The notes under the pieces: model-generated
What the model was told of the DNA's origin: nothing
Seen by the model: the letters and a program-made list of their open reading frames with translations, nothing else
Database searches by the model: none
DNA from: JAYWAM01 sp043782425
GTDB taxonomy: Bacteria; Pseudomonadota; Gammaproteobacteria; Burkholderiales; Usitatibacteraceae
DNA length: 19,214 bases
Direction of reading: 5' to 3'
Assembly: GCA_043782425.1 (NCBI GenBank)
Contig: JAYWAM010000040.1
Span: 1 to 19,214, forward strand
Program-made: the position numbers and the translations under genes
Shown: positions 1 through 7,225 of the stretch, in pieces
How positions within the stretch are numbered: position 1 is the first letter of the stretch
How the letters are laid out: every line of letters begins with the position of its first letter

Positions 1-401
1 TCGCGCGAGTCGTGATCCATGCCGCCGCCGGGATGACGCATCTGCTGATAGCGGCGGTACAACGCATAGTGTTCGTGCGAAAACTTGAGATCGAGCACGC
101 GCGTGGTGAGCACGGCGTTTTTTTTCACCGTGCGGCGCTGCGTGCGATTGGGTTGGAATTCGTCGGCCACGACACGCACCGGCACACAGGCGCGGCAGTG
201 ATCGCAGTAGGGCCGGTAGGTAAAGGCGCCGCTGCGGCGAAAGCCCGCGACGACCAGATTGCTGTAAGTGATGGTGTCGATCAGATAGCTTGGCGTCGCC
301 ACCTGCGAACGCGCCAGCTTGCCCGGCAGATAACTACAGGGATAAGGCGCAGTGGCATAGAACTGCAAATTTGCAAACGGAAGATCGTTGAGCCGCGACA
401 T
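1..401 (-). CDS. bpt: Bpt, aspartate/glutamate leucyltransferase (N-end rule), 3' end outside window
   Basis: This gene encodes the bacterial leucyl-tRNA-protein transferase that adds Leu to proteins with N-terminal Asp or Glu, marking them for ClpS/ClpAP degradation in the cytosol. Only the first 133 codons are present; the frame is open to the window edge. Visible family motifs are YPCSYLPGKLARSQVATP near residues 20-37, a YCDHCRACVPVRV block near residues 65-77, and YRRYQQMRHPGGGM near the cut end. The Cys-rich block is typical of the ATE/Bpt N-terminal domain. The start is the ATG at 401-399, one base after the aat stop, so the two genes are almost certainly cotranscribed and probably translationally coupled. 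The Leu/Phe-transferase neighbour supports the assignment. The function is known for the family; the truncation is only an effect of the window. Confidence 0.93.
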   Translation of the reverse strand, partial: MSRLNDLPFANLQFYATAPYPCSYLPGKLARSQVATPSYLIDTITYSNLVVAGFRRSGAFTYRPYCDHCRACVPVRVVADEFQPNRTQRRTVKKNAVLTTRVLDLKFSHEHYALYRRYQQMRHPGGGMDHDSR

Positions 402-402
402 A

Positions 403-1095
403 TCAACTCTGCCAGGAAGAAGGTAACAGGGGAAAGTTTATCAATTCTTTCAGCCTTTGCGTAAATTCACTGCGCGGGATAGGGTGCGCGCCGAGCGTGG
501 CGAGATGTTTTGTTTCCTGCTGGCAGTCGATCATCTGAAAGCCTTTGCGCTTGAGAAGTTCCACCAATGCAACCAATGCGACCTTGGAGGCGTCGGTTTG
601 GCGCGCGAACATTGATTCGCCGTAGAACACTTTGCCGAGCGCCATGCCGTACAGCCCGCCCACCAGTTCGCCGCCGTCGGCATTGGGCAGCCAGCTTTCG
701 ACTGAGTGGGCAAATCCGCGTTCATGCAAAACAGTGTATGCCGCTATCATTTCCGGGACAATCCAGGTTCCTTTTTGCCCCGCGCGCGGCGCGGCGCATG
801 CGGCCATGACGCGCGGGAAAGCGCTGTCGATGCGTATCTCGAATTTGCCGCTGCCTGCCGCCTTGGAAAGCGAGCGCGAAATTTTAAATTTATCGGGGAA
901 CAGCACCATGCGCGGATCGGGACTCCACCACAGCACTGGCTCGCCTTCGGAGAACCAGGGAAAAATCCCCTGCGAATAGGCATCGAGAATGCGCTGCGGC
1001 GTAAGATCATGGCCGGCGGCGAGCAAGCCGTTGGGCGAAGTGAGCGCCTTTTCTACAGGCGGGAAAGGGGTGTCGGGTTGCAGCCAGGTGAGCAT
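403..1095 (-). CDS. aat: Aat, leucyl/phenylalanyl-tRNA-protein transferase
   Basis: Aat transfers Leu or Phe from aminoacyl-tRNA to proteins with N-terminal Arg or Lys, creating destabilising residues for ClpS/ClpAP. The 230-residue length is normal. Family motifs are clear and in order: YSQGIFPWF (40-48), WWSPDPR (56-62), GTWI (109-112), AHSVESW (129-135), GGLYG (146-150), FYGESMF (157-163), and the C-terminal DCQQETKHLATLGAHPIPR block (190-208). It starts at an ATG 8 nt after the csoR stop and ends 1 nt before bpt. No Shine-Dalgarno is visible in front of it (GATGTAAATTTCGTC precedes the ATG), which fits translation coupled to csoR. The pairing with bpt is common in betaproteobacteria; the position directly behind a copper regulator is the unusual part. 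Confidence 0.96.
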   Translation of the reverse strand: MLTWLQPDTPFPPVEKALTSPNGLLAAGHDLTPQRILDAYSQGIFPWFSEGEPVLWWSPDPRMVLFPDKFKISRSLSKAAGSGKFEIRIDSAFPRVMAACAAPRAGQKGTWIVPEMIAAYTVLHERGFAHSVESWLPNADGGELVGGLYGMALGKVFYGESMFARQTDASKVALVALVELLKRKGFQMIDCQQETKHLATLGAHPIPRSEFTQRLKELINFPLLPSSWQS

Positions 1096-1103
1096 GACGA
1101 AAT

Positions 1104-1412
1104 TTACATCAACTTCTTCACCACTGTCAGCATTTCATTGATCGCCTCTTTGCCCGCTTTTCCACTGCCCACGCTCTTGATGGCTTTTTGCACGCAGCCT
1201 GTGGCGTGGTTTTCCAGCAACTGCATGGCGACGGCATCGAGCGCGGATTTTATCGCGGCAAATTGCGTGAGAATGTCTACGCAATAGCGATCTTCCTCGA
1301 CCATTTTGGCAATGCCGCGCACCTGGCCCTCGATGCGTTTCAGGCGCCGCAACAGCGCCGCTTTGCCGGGTTGTATCACCGCAGGCTTATGCGGCTTCAA
1401 AACCCGCCTCAC
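1104..1412 (-). CDS. csoR: CsoR/RcnR-family metal-responsive repressor, probably copper-sensing
   Basis: This is a small all-helical DNA-binding repressor of the CsoR/FrmR (DUF156) family. The hallmark RLKRIEGQVRGI lies at 23-34. The candidate Cu(I) ligands form the CsoR-type C-H-C set: Cys44 (YCVDIL), His69 and Cys73 (ENHATGC). This points to copper rather than the nickel or formaldehyde branches. It is last in copA-copZ-csoR, so it probably represses its own operon through the twin sites in front of copA. The start is uncertain: the GTG at 1412 overlaps copZ by 26 bp; a TTG at 1400 has GAGG at a good distance; a GTG at 1379 would remove the overlap. All three keep the conserved domain. Copper specificity is inferred from ligands and neighbours. 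Confidence 0.9.
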   Translation of the reverse strand: MRRVLKPHKPAVIQPGKAALLRRLKRIEGQVRGIAKMVEEDRYCVDILTQFAAIKSALDAVAMQLLENHATGCVQKAIKSVGSGKAGKEAINEMLTVVKKLM

Positions 1413-1593
1413 GGATGGCGCTTTTTATCTGCTCAACGTTGATCTGTTGCGCATTGAAGGTCAGGGCAGCCGCGCCTGGGTTCAAGCTCACCTCGGCCTT
1501 TTCTACTCCAGGCAGCGCAGTGAGTACCCTGGTGACGCTTTTCACGCAACCGCCGCAAGTCATGCCGCTGATTTTGATGGTAGTGGTTTCCAT
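1387..1593 (-). CDS. copZ: CopZ-like copper chaperone (HMA domain)
   Basis: This 68-residue protein is a single heavy-metal-associated domain of the ferredoxin-like fold. It carries Cu(I) in the cytosol to CopA or to the CsoR sensor. The metal-binding loop GMTCGGC is at residues 10-16 (MTCxxC), followed by a typical KSVTRVLTALPGVEKAEVSL helix and strand. I chose the ATG at 1593 because GAGGAC sits 5 nt before it. The frame extends upstream to an ATG at 1656, but those residues do not resemble the family and run into the inverted-repeat element. The gene lies 197 bp after copA on the same strand and its 3' end overlaps the longest csoR frame. That spacing is filled by the nested repeat described separately, which could alter expression of copZ relative to copA. 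Confidence 0.92.
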   Translation of the reverse strand: METTTIKISGMTCGGCVKSVTRVLTALPGVEKAEVSLNPGAAALTFNAQQINVEQIKSAIREAGFEAA

Positions 1594-1634
1594 GTTGTGT
1601 CCTCGTTCGGGTTGAAAAAAAGTAGGGCGCATGC

Positions 1635-1796
1635 TATTGAGAATTTTCCAATGCATGACAGGTTCGCGGCTTCACCACCCCCTCACCCCGACCCTCTCCC
1701 CCGTTCCGGTGGAGAGGGAGAAAACTCCCTCTCCCGCTTGGGCGGGAGAGGGCTGGGGTGAGGGTGGGGTTGTCACGCATTGGGAAATTCTCAATA
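1635..1796. repeat. Nested inverted-repeat (MITE/REP-like) element between copA and copZ
   Basis: Outer arms 1635-1660 and 1771-1796 are inverted repeats matching at 24 of 26 positions (left arm begins TATTGAGAATTTTCC). Inside lies a second palindrome, 1680-1700 with 1744-1764, pairing at 19 of 21 positions around CCCTCACCCC and CCCTCTCCC. At the centre is a perfect 10-bp hairpin, 1711-1720 with 1725-1734, with an AAAA loop. The right outer arm contains the copA stop codon. I see no convincing target-site duplication. It encodes nothing. It may be a small mobile repeat, a REP element caught inside another palindrome, or an mRNA structure in the operon. Confidence 0.85.
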
Positions 1797-4019
1797 AGCG
1801 CTAGGAATTTTTACGTCATCGGCTCGCTTGGCCTTCCAGCGCTTCAACAACAACGAATTGCTCACCACCGACACCGAGCTGGCCGCCATAGCCGCGCCGG
1901 CGATAACCGGATTGAGCATGCCGAGGGCGGCAAGCGGAATGCCGAGCACGTTGTAGATGAAAGCGAAAAACAGGTTCTGGCGAATCTTGGCAAGCGTGGC
2001 GCGCGAAAGATCAATGGCGGCGGCAACGGCATTGAGATCGTTCACCATCAGCGTTACATCGGCCGCCTCTATCGCCACGTCGCTGCCGCTGCCCATGGCA
2101 AAACTCACATTCGCCGCCGCCAGTGCGGGCGCATCGTTGACGCCGTCACCCACCATGCCTACGCGCTTGTCATTCGCTTGTAGCTCCTGCACCACCTTCG
2201 CCTTGTCTTGCGGCAACACCTCGGCGCGGAAATTGCTGATGCCTGCCTCGCGCGCGATAGCCGCTGCGGTGGCGGCGTTGTCGCCGGTGAGCATGACAAT
2301 TTCAATGCCCATGGCGCGCAGTTTTTCCACTGCCTGCTTAGAGGTGTTGCGCAGACGATCAGCTATGGCGATATAGCCCAACATTTCGCCCTCCAGCGCC
2401 ACGGCCACCACCGTCTTGCCGCTGGCGGCGAGTGCGCTGACGGCAGCGTGATCGACAGGCGCGGTTTCGGCGATCCATTTGGGCGAACCCAAGCGCGCGC
2501 TTTTCGCATCAAGTGTCGCCGTCACCCCGCAACCGGCGATAGTTTGAAAGTTGCTGATAGTGCGCACCTTTGCGCCAGCTTGTTCCGCTGCCGCGAAAAC
2601 CGCCTTCGCCAAGGGATGCTCAGAGCCTTGCTCCAGGCTGGCGGCGATTTCAAGCAACTGCATTTGCGTCGCACCTGGCGCGGCGACAATGTCGGTCACC
2701 GCCGGTTTGCCTTCGGTCAGCGTGCCGGTTTTGTCCACCACCAGAATCTGCGTTTTCCCGGCGAGTTCCAGGGCGGCGGCGTTGCGGAACAACAGGCCGT
2801 GCTGCGCGCCGCGCCCGATGCCGACCATGACCGCAGTGGGTGTCGCCAAACCCAGCGCACATGGGCAGGCGATAACCAGCACTGCGACGGCGTGGATCAG
2901 CGCGGGCGCGAAGCTGCCTGCAAGCCACCACGTCAAGGCAAAGGTCGCCACGCTGATCGCCAGGACGACTGGAACAAAGACGCCAGAGATTTGATCGGCC
3001 AGGCGTTGTATCGGCGCCTTCGAGCCTTGCGCCGCCGCCACCAGGCGCGTGATTTCGGCAAGCTGTGTGCGCGCGCCCACACCGGTGGCGCGCACCTTGA
3101 GCATGCCGTCCTGATTGCGCGTGGCGGCGTAGACGCGGCTGCCGACATCTTTGCTGACCGGCAGACTTTCGCCGGTGAGCATGCTCTCATCTATGGCTGC
3201 ATGGCCTTCAAGCACCTCGCCGTCAACCGGCAGCGCTTCGCCGTTGCGCACGATAACGATGTCGCCGACCGCAAGTTTATCGATGGCGATTTCCTCGATG
3301 TTGCCGTCGCGCTGCACGCGCGCGCTACGCGGCTGTAGCTTGATGAGTTGCTCGATGGCACTAGAAGTTTTCCCCTTGGCCTGAGCTTCCAGGAGCTTGC
3401 CGAGCAACACCAGCGTGATGACTGCTGCGCTGGCTTCAAAGTAAACATGCTGCTCGTGCAATCCCATAAGAGTGACGACGGCAGAGAGCAGCCACGCCAT
3501 GCTGGTGCCGAGCGCCACCAGCACATCCATATTCGCCCCGCCGCCGCGCAGCGCGTACCACGCACCCTTGTAGAAGCGCGCGCCAACCCAGAACTGCACG
3601 GGTGTAGCCAATGCCAGTTGCAGCCAGCGCGGTAACAAGCCCTGGTGCTCTCCTGTACCGCCAAACATGCTGAACATTTCCGCCAGCAACGGCAGGGTGA
3701 GCAGGGCAGAGGCGATGAACATCCAGCGCTCGTGTTTTAAAGCGGCCTCTCTGCGCGCCTTGCCGAGCGAGTCATCTTCCTGCTTGACTGTGGCGTCGTA
3801 GCCCGCGCGCCGCACCGCAGCGATGAGCGTCTCGGGCGTCACCACTCCCGGCAGAAAACTTGCGTGCGCCGATTCAGTGGCGAAATTCACCGTGGCCTGC
3901 ACGCCTTCGATTTTGTTGAGCACCTTTTCGATGCGATTGGCGCAGGCCGCGCAGGTCATGCCTTCGATAGGAAAGTCTAAGGTGATGGCGTTGCCGGACA
4001 TCTTGAAGTCGTTGTTCAT
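1791..4019 (-). CDS. copA: CopA, Cu(I)-exporting P1B-type ATPase
   Basis: This inner-membrane ATPase pumps Cu(I) out of the cytosol. The 742 residues contain, in order: one N-terminal HMA domain with GMTCAAC (20-26); a membrane helix set from about residue 98; the actuator TGES (282-285); the transport-site CPC (385-387) within IACPCALGLATPT; the phosphorylation motif DKTGT with catalytic Asp429; the SEHP motif (466-469); and the GDGVNDAP hinge near residue 630. All catalytic residues are present. The CPC motif with MxxSS in the last helix (MAASS) supports Cu+/Ag+ rather than Zn2+/Cd2+. The ATG at 4019 has no strong Shine-Dalgarno; an in-frame ATG at 4001 is an alternative. The C-terminus (after LLLKRW) runs into the repeat element, which supplies the stop codon. 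It is first in the copper operon and is controlled by the promoter/operator pair at 4038-4080. Confidence 0.96.
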   Translation of the reverse strand: MNNDFKMSGNAITLDFPIEGMTCAACANRIEKVLNKIEGVQATVNFATESAHASFLPGVVTPETLIAAVRRAGYDATVKQEDDSLGKARREAALKHERWMFIASALLTLPLLAEMFSMFGGTGEHQGLLPRWLQLALATPVQFWVGARFYKGAWYALRGGGANMDVLVALGTSMAWLLSAVVTLMGLHEQHVYFEASAAVITLVLLGKLLEAQAKGKTSSAIEQLIKLQPRSARVQRDGNIEEIAIDKLAVGDIVIVRNGEALPVDGEVLEGHAAIDESMLTGESLPVSKDVGSRVYAATRNQDGMLKVRATGVGARTQLAEITRLVAAAQGSKAPIQRLADQISGVFVPVVLAISVATFALTWWLAGSFAPALIHAVAVLVIACPCALGLATPTAVMVGIGRGAQHGLLFRNAAALELAGKTQILVVDKTGTLTEGKPAVTDIVAAPGATQMQLLEIAASLEQGSEHPLAKAVFAAAEQAGAKVRTISNFQTIAGCGVTATLDAKSARLGSPKWIAETAPVDHAAVSALAASGKTVVAVALEGEMLGYIAIADRLRNTSKQAVEKLRAMGIEIVMLTGDNAATAAAIAREAGISNFRAEVLPQDKAKVVQELQANDKRVGMVGDGVNDAPALAAANVSFAMGSGSDVAIEAADVTLMVNDLNAVAAAIDLSRATLAKIRQNLFFAFIYNVLGIPLAALGMLNPVIAGAAMAASSVSVVSNSLLLKRWKAKRADDVKIPSAY

Positions 4020-4037
4020 GGTTGCCGAATAAGATAT

Positions 4038-4074
4038 ATACCCTATGTAGGTATTATATACCCCACACAGGTAT
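4038..4074. promoter_or_regulatory. Two tandem CsoR-type operators in front of copA
   Basis: Two 17-bp dyads of the form ATACC-N7-GGTAT lie at 4038-4054 (ATACCCTATGTAGGTAT) and 4058-4074 (ATACCCCACACAGGTAT). Their centres are 20 bp apart, about two helical turns, so bound repressors would sit on the same face. The pattern resembles the known CsoR operators of copZA-type promoters (ATACC...GGTAT ends). One dyad fills the -35/-10 spacer and the other covers the -10 and predicted start site. The dyads are seen directly; the link to the CsoR encoded at 1104-1412 is inference from motif and context. Confidence 0.8.
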
Positions 4075-4080
4075 TTTCAA
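4053..4080 (-). promoter_or_regulatory. sigma70 promoter of the copA-copZ-csoR operon
   Basis: Reading the minus strand, TTGAAA (4080-4075) is followed after 16 bp by a perfect TATAAT (4058-4053). The predicted start is near 4046, giving a leader of about 26 nt before the copA ATG. The -35 hexamer overlaps the stop codon of the permease gene (4077-4079), so the copper operon has its own promoter embedded in the end of the upstream cluster. Such a strong core promoter would need tight repression, consistent with the overlapping dyads. Confidence 0.82.
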
Positions 4081-4841
4081 TGGTTGTCGAAGCGCCGCCG
4101 CTGTACGGCGTAAACCGCTATCGCTATGAGCGCCATGGTCCACACGATCACCGCGCCGGAAGGTAGATCGAGCAGGGCGGAAAGCGCCAGCCCCAGCGCG
4201 TAGCCAGCGGCAGAGGTGAGATACGCGGCAGCCAGCCTTTTTGTGCTGAAGTAGCGTGTCGCCAGCGCGGGGATGATGAGGCTCGCGAACACCAGATAAA
4301 CACCCACCAGTTGCACCGAAACCGTGACAGCGCAAGCGAACAGCAGGTAGAAACCACTGCGCCCGAGGCGCTCGCCCATGCCGAACCACAGCGCCAGTAG
4401 TGCCGCGTAGGCCAACAGCACAGGCCACAGCATTTTCAGGTTGACCCAGAGAATCTGACCGACCAGCAAATCCTTGAGGTGCTCGCCGCCGTGCGGATTG
4501 CCGGCAAGCAGCAGCACGGCGGCGCTGGCGGCGAGAACAAATGAGACGCCGATGGTCGCCTCCTGCACATCCGGCCAGCGTTTCTCCGCCCAGGTGAGAA
4601 TCGCCGCACCTGCCAGTGCGGCCGAAATTGCCGCCACCTGCGCAGCCCAGCCCTGCGGCTCCCAGCCGAGCAGATCAGCCCCCATGATGCCGAGCGCGGC
4701 AATTTGTGCAATGGCAAGATCGATGAACACGATGCCGCGCTTGAGCACCTGGATGCCGAGCGGCACGTGGGTCGCGGTGACGAGCAGCCCGGCAAGAAAC
4801 GCCGGCACAAGAATACTCGGATCGAGTGACGTCCAGTTCAT
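4077..4841 (-). CDS. ABC-3 family metal permease (ZnuB/TroC-like)
   Basis: This 254-residue integral membrane protein has seven or more hydrophobic helices and matches the ABC-3 family of Zn2+/Mn2+ importers. Family features include the early GIQVLKRGIVFIDLAIAQIAALG segment (positions 29-51; the usual form is RR-x-x-F-x-GDAL-x-HA), GVSFVLAASAAVLLLA (98-113) and the late LIIPALATRYFS segment in place of the usual LL-x-x-PAA-x-A. The usual GDALAHA stretch is replaced by IDLAIAQ, a known divergent subgroup pattern. The start ATG overlaps the stop of the binding-protein gene by 4 bp (ATGA), so the two are translationally coupled. No ABC ATPase gene lies on either side. The metal is inferred from the neighbouring binding protein; zinc is most likely. 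Confidence 0.88.
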   Translation of the reverse strand: MNWTSLDPSILVPAFLAGLLVTATHVPLGIQVLKRGIVFIDLAIAQIAALGIMGADLLGWEPQGWAAQVAAISAALAGAAILTWAEKRWPDVQEATIGVSFVLAASAAVLLLAGNPHGGEHLKDLLVGQILWVNLKMLWPVLLAYAALLALWFGMGERLGRSGFYLLFACAVTVSVQLVGVYLVFASLIIPALATRYFSTKRLAAAYLTSAAGYALGLALSALLDLPSGAVIVWTMALIAIAVYAVQRRRFDNH

Positions 4842-5755
4842 TTGGCCACTGCGAGCAGACGCCGGATCGTATCGTCAAACAGGCCGAATAAATCTTTGGC
4901 CTGCTCGCTACCGCCCACAGTGTAGGGCAGTACAACGGACGGGATCTTGGCGCGCCCGGCCAGCCAATCAGCGGCCTTGGGATCGCTATACGCCGAGCGC
5001 ACGATCACCTTGGCGGGCTCGCGCGCAAGCCGCGCCAGAAGCTCCGACAAATTCCCGGTGGTGGGCGGGACGCCCGGCTTGGGCTCGAGGCTGCCTACTT
5101 CGCGCATTCCCAGCCAGCGGATCAGATACGAGAGGTCTTTATGATAGACGACGATGGTCATGCCTTTGAGCGGCGCAGCCTGCTGCTCCCAGCGCAGCGT
5201 GGCAGCGCGCCAGCGTTCCTGAAAGGCTTTGGCGCGCGCGGCATAGAAATCCGCATTGGCTGCGTCGAGTTGCGCCAGGCGCGCAGCCAGCGCTTCGGCG
5301 ACCTTGGCGATATTCCTGGGATCGAGAACGATGTGTGGATTCCCCGCCGGATGGACGTCACCTAAAGAGCGATCCAGTAACTGCGGCACTTCGACCTTTG
5401 CGACGAAATTCGCTGCTTCCAGAAAGCCCGGCTGTCCCGGCTGGATGCGGCCATTGCCGGCCTGTGAAAGCAGCAGCGGCAGCCAGCCGACCTCCAACTC
5501 GGCCCCGGTGCACACCATCAGGTCGGCGTTGCGCGCGCGCGCGATCAGGCTGGGTCGCGCCTCAACGTGATGCACATCTTGCAACGCCGTGGTCGCGTTG
5601 TACACATTGAGTTTGTCGCCGCCCAACTCCTGCGCCAGCGCGCCCCATTCGGGCTCGCAGGCGAACACATTGAGATTCGCGGATGCAGGGAGCGCCAGCG
5701 CGCCCAGCGTTGTGGCAAAAAGCACAGCAAATAGATTTCGCAAGTTGTGGTTCAT
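4838..5755 (-). CDS. Periplasmic metal-binding protein, ZnuA/TroA (cluster A-I) type
   Basis: This 305-residue solute-binding protein has a signal peptide (basic MNHNLR, hydrophobic core, ALPASA cleavage near residue 26). It should deliver a divalent metal to the adjacent permease. Aligned with ZnuA/TroA/PsaA, the four expected ligands are His62 (DVHHVEARPS), His141 (NPHIVLDP), His205 (YHKDLSYL) and Asp258 (AYSDPK). Three His plus one Asp is the zinc-type set; Mn-specific relatives use Glu at the third site. The His/Asp-rich loop of classical ZnuA is absent. EPKPGVPPT at 224-232 is typical of this family. The start ATG at 5755 follows AGGA, which overlaps the stop of the upstream barrel gene 9 nt away. 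Overlap with the permease gene shows an operon. Confidence 0.9.
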   Translation of the reverse strand: MNHNLRNLFAVLFATTLGALALPASANLNVFACEPEWGALAQELGGDKLNVYNATTALQDVHHVEARPSLIARARNADLMVCTGAELEVGWLPLLLSQAGNGRIQPGQPGFLEAANFVAKVEVPQLLDRSLGDVHPAGNPHIVLDPRNIAKVAEALAARLAQLDAANADFYAARAKAFQERWRAATLRWEQQAAPLKGMTIVVYHKDLSYLIRWLGMREVGSLEPKPGVPPTTGNLSELLARLAREPAKVIVRSAYSDPKAADWLAGRAKIPSVVLPYTVGGSEQAKDLFGLFDDTIRRLLAVAK

Positions 5756-5764
5756 GTTTCGTTC

Positions 5765-7147
5765 CTAAAATTTGTGCGCGCCGTGCGCGCCGAGGCTGTA
5801 GATGTACTGGATGAAAATCTGCTTGTCGGTTACGTCCTGACGCGATTTATCCTGGCCGAGTTGCAAACGGATGCGGCTGAATTCGCTGGGAGTGTAATCG
5901 ACCATCAGGCTGCCGCGCGCTGGGTTGGTATCGAAGCGCTGCAGGTTGCCGAAGTTAGCCGCACCGGCATTGACCGTGCCGCGATTGAGGCGATCGAAAC
6001 GCAATCCGATGCGCCATTGCGGCCTAAATTGATAAACGCCCTGTAAGTACCAACCCGATTGCGAAGTGGAATAGGTATCGGCAATATTGAGCGGGAGCAG
6101 GCCGCCGATGCCGCCGCTGTCGAAGGTCAATGTGCCGTTTTCGCGGCGGTGGAAATACTCGCCTTGCAGCTTGAAACTGGTGTCGCGTGCATTACCGTTG
6201 GGCGCGTATTTATAAATGAAGTCAACGCCCGCAATGCGCGTGGCGCCGCTGAAGGAGTTGGTTACGTTCCTGCCCAGCGCATCGACATCATTAACCAGCG
6301 CATTGCGCGGCGCAGTGCGCAGTGCGGAGATGCCCAGGCGATAAGAGTGGCTGTCGCCGATGTCGTCGCCCAGATGCGCGAACACAACACCGGAACCGAT
6401 TCCGTTCTTGTTGCGATCACTCCCTGGCCTGTCCCTGCCGCGACCGATTTCAGCGCCCAATTCGACGAACGCAGCGGCGGGGGCGATCCACCTGAGCTGC
6501 AATCCATCGTCGCCGTAATTGTCACCTGCGAGAAAGGCGCGATAAACGAGTGGTGCATCGACGAAATCCCAGGCGTGGGAGTGGATCTCGTTTTGGTAGC
6601 CGATGGCCGAAAGAAAACGTCCGCCTTTGAGGGTGATGCCGTGGCCGAGGCCGATAGTCTGGAAGTAAGCTTCCTCGACACTGGCGGCGTTGGCTTCATC
6701 AACCGAGAGCAGCATGTTGCCGCGGAAATACGGATCGATGTTGGCGGCGATGGAGAGTTCCGTTTCCCTGAGACTGAAGCCGCGCCTCCCCGGAGAAAGG
6801 CCGTTATTGGCGGGAACAAAACCGCTGATGGCATAGTCAGCGGGATCGCGCGAAAGATTTCCGTAACTGCCGGCAAGCACCAGCGACACTGCGGGATTGA
6901 ATGCGCTTTCTGAGGCGCCTCGCGCCTGCGCTATCGGCGCCTCGACTTTGGCGGCGCCGACTTCGGCAGTCGCTTGCATTTCCTCCAGGCGTTTTTCCAG
7001 CGCCTGAATACGCGCTTCGTAACTTTCTTTTAACTGTCTGATTTGTTCACGGACCTGCGCCAGTTCCGTGTCGCTTGCGGCTTGCGCCAGTGCTGGCGAA
7101 ACCAGCGCCATGGCAAGCGCTGCGGCGGCAAATTTTTGCTTTGACAT
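5765..7147 (-). CDS. Outer-membrane beta-barrel protein with N-terminal coiled coil (porin-like), metal cluster
   Basis: The predicted 460-residue protein has a signal peptide ending LAQA (about residues 20-23), then a heptad-like coiled coil (about 25-62, ELAQVREQIRQLKESYEARI). An alternating-residue region rich in aromatics and Gly follows and is typical of a barrel. It ends in Phe, the usual C-terminal signal for BAM. I chose the ATG at 7147 because AAGGAG lies 8 nt upstream; the frame can extend to a TTG at 7168. There is no TonB box or plug domain, so it looks like a porin rather than a TonB-dependent receptor. It is 9 nt upstream of the metal-binding protein gene, so it probably serves metal entry across the outer membrane. 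The substrate is inferred from context only. Confidence 0.8.
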   Translation of the reverse strand: MSKQKFAAAALAMALVSPALAQAASDTELAQVREQIRQLKESYEARIQALEKRLEEMQATAEVGAAKVEAPIAQARGASESAFNPAVSLVLAGSYGNLSRDPADYAISGFVPANNGLSPGRRGFSLRETELSIAANIDPYFRGNMLLSVDEANAASVEEAYFQTIGLGHGITLKGGRFLSAIGYQNEIHSHAWDFVDAPLVYRAFLAGDNYGDDGLQLRWIAPAAAFVELGAEIGRGRDRPGSDRNKNGIGSGVVFAHLGDDIGDSHSYRLGISALRTAPRNALVNDVDALGRNVTNSFSGATRIAGVDFIYKYAPNGNARDTSFKLQGEYFHRRENGTLTFDSGGIGGLLPLNIADTYSTSQSGWYLQGVYQFRPQWRIGLRFDRLNRGTVNAGAANFGNLQRFDTNPARGSLMVDYTPSEFSRIRLQLGQDKSRQDVTDKQIFIQYIYSLGAHGAHKF

Positions 7148-7225
7148 TGAGACGACTCCTTTAAACAAGAAAGAAAACTGCGCGCTGCCTGGTAACCCTG
7201 AGCAGTGCGCGAAATCAATTTTGTA

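Noticed and set aside
2208..3338. Plus-strand open frame of 376 codons opposite copA
   Set aside because: CopA is complete with all P-type ATPase motifs; the opposite frame has no motif and an Arg/His/Gln-biased composition.
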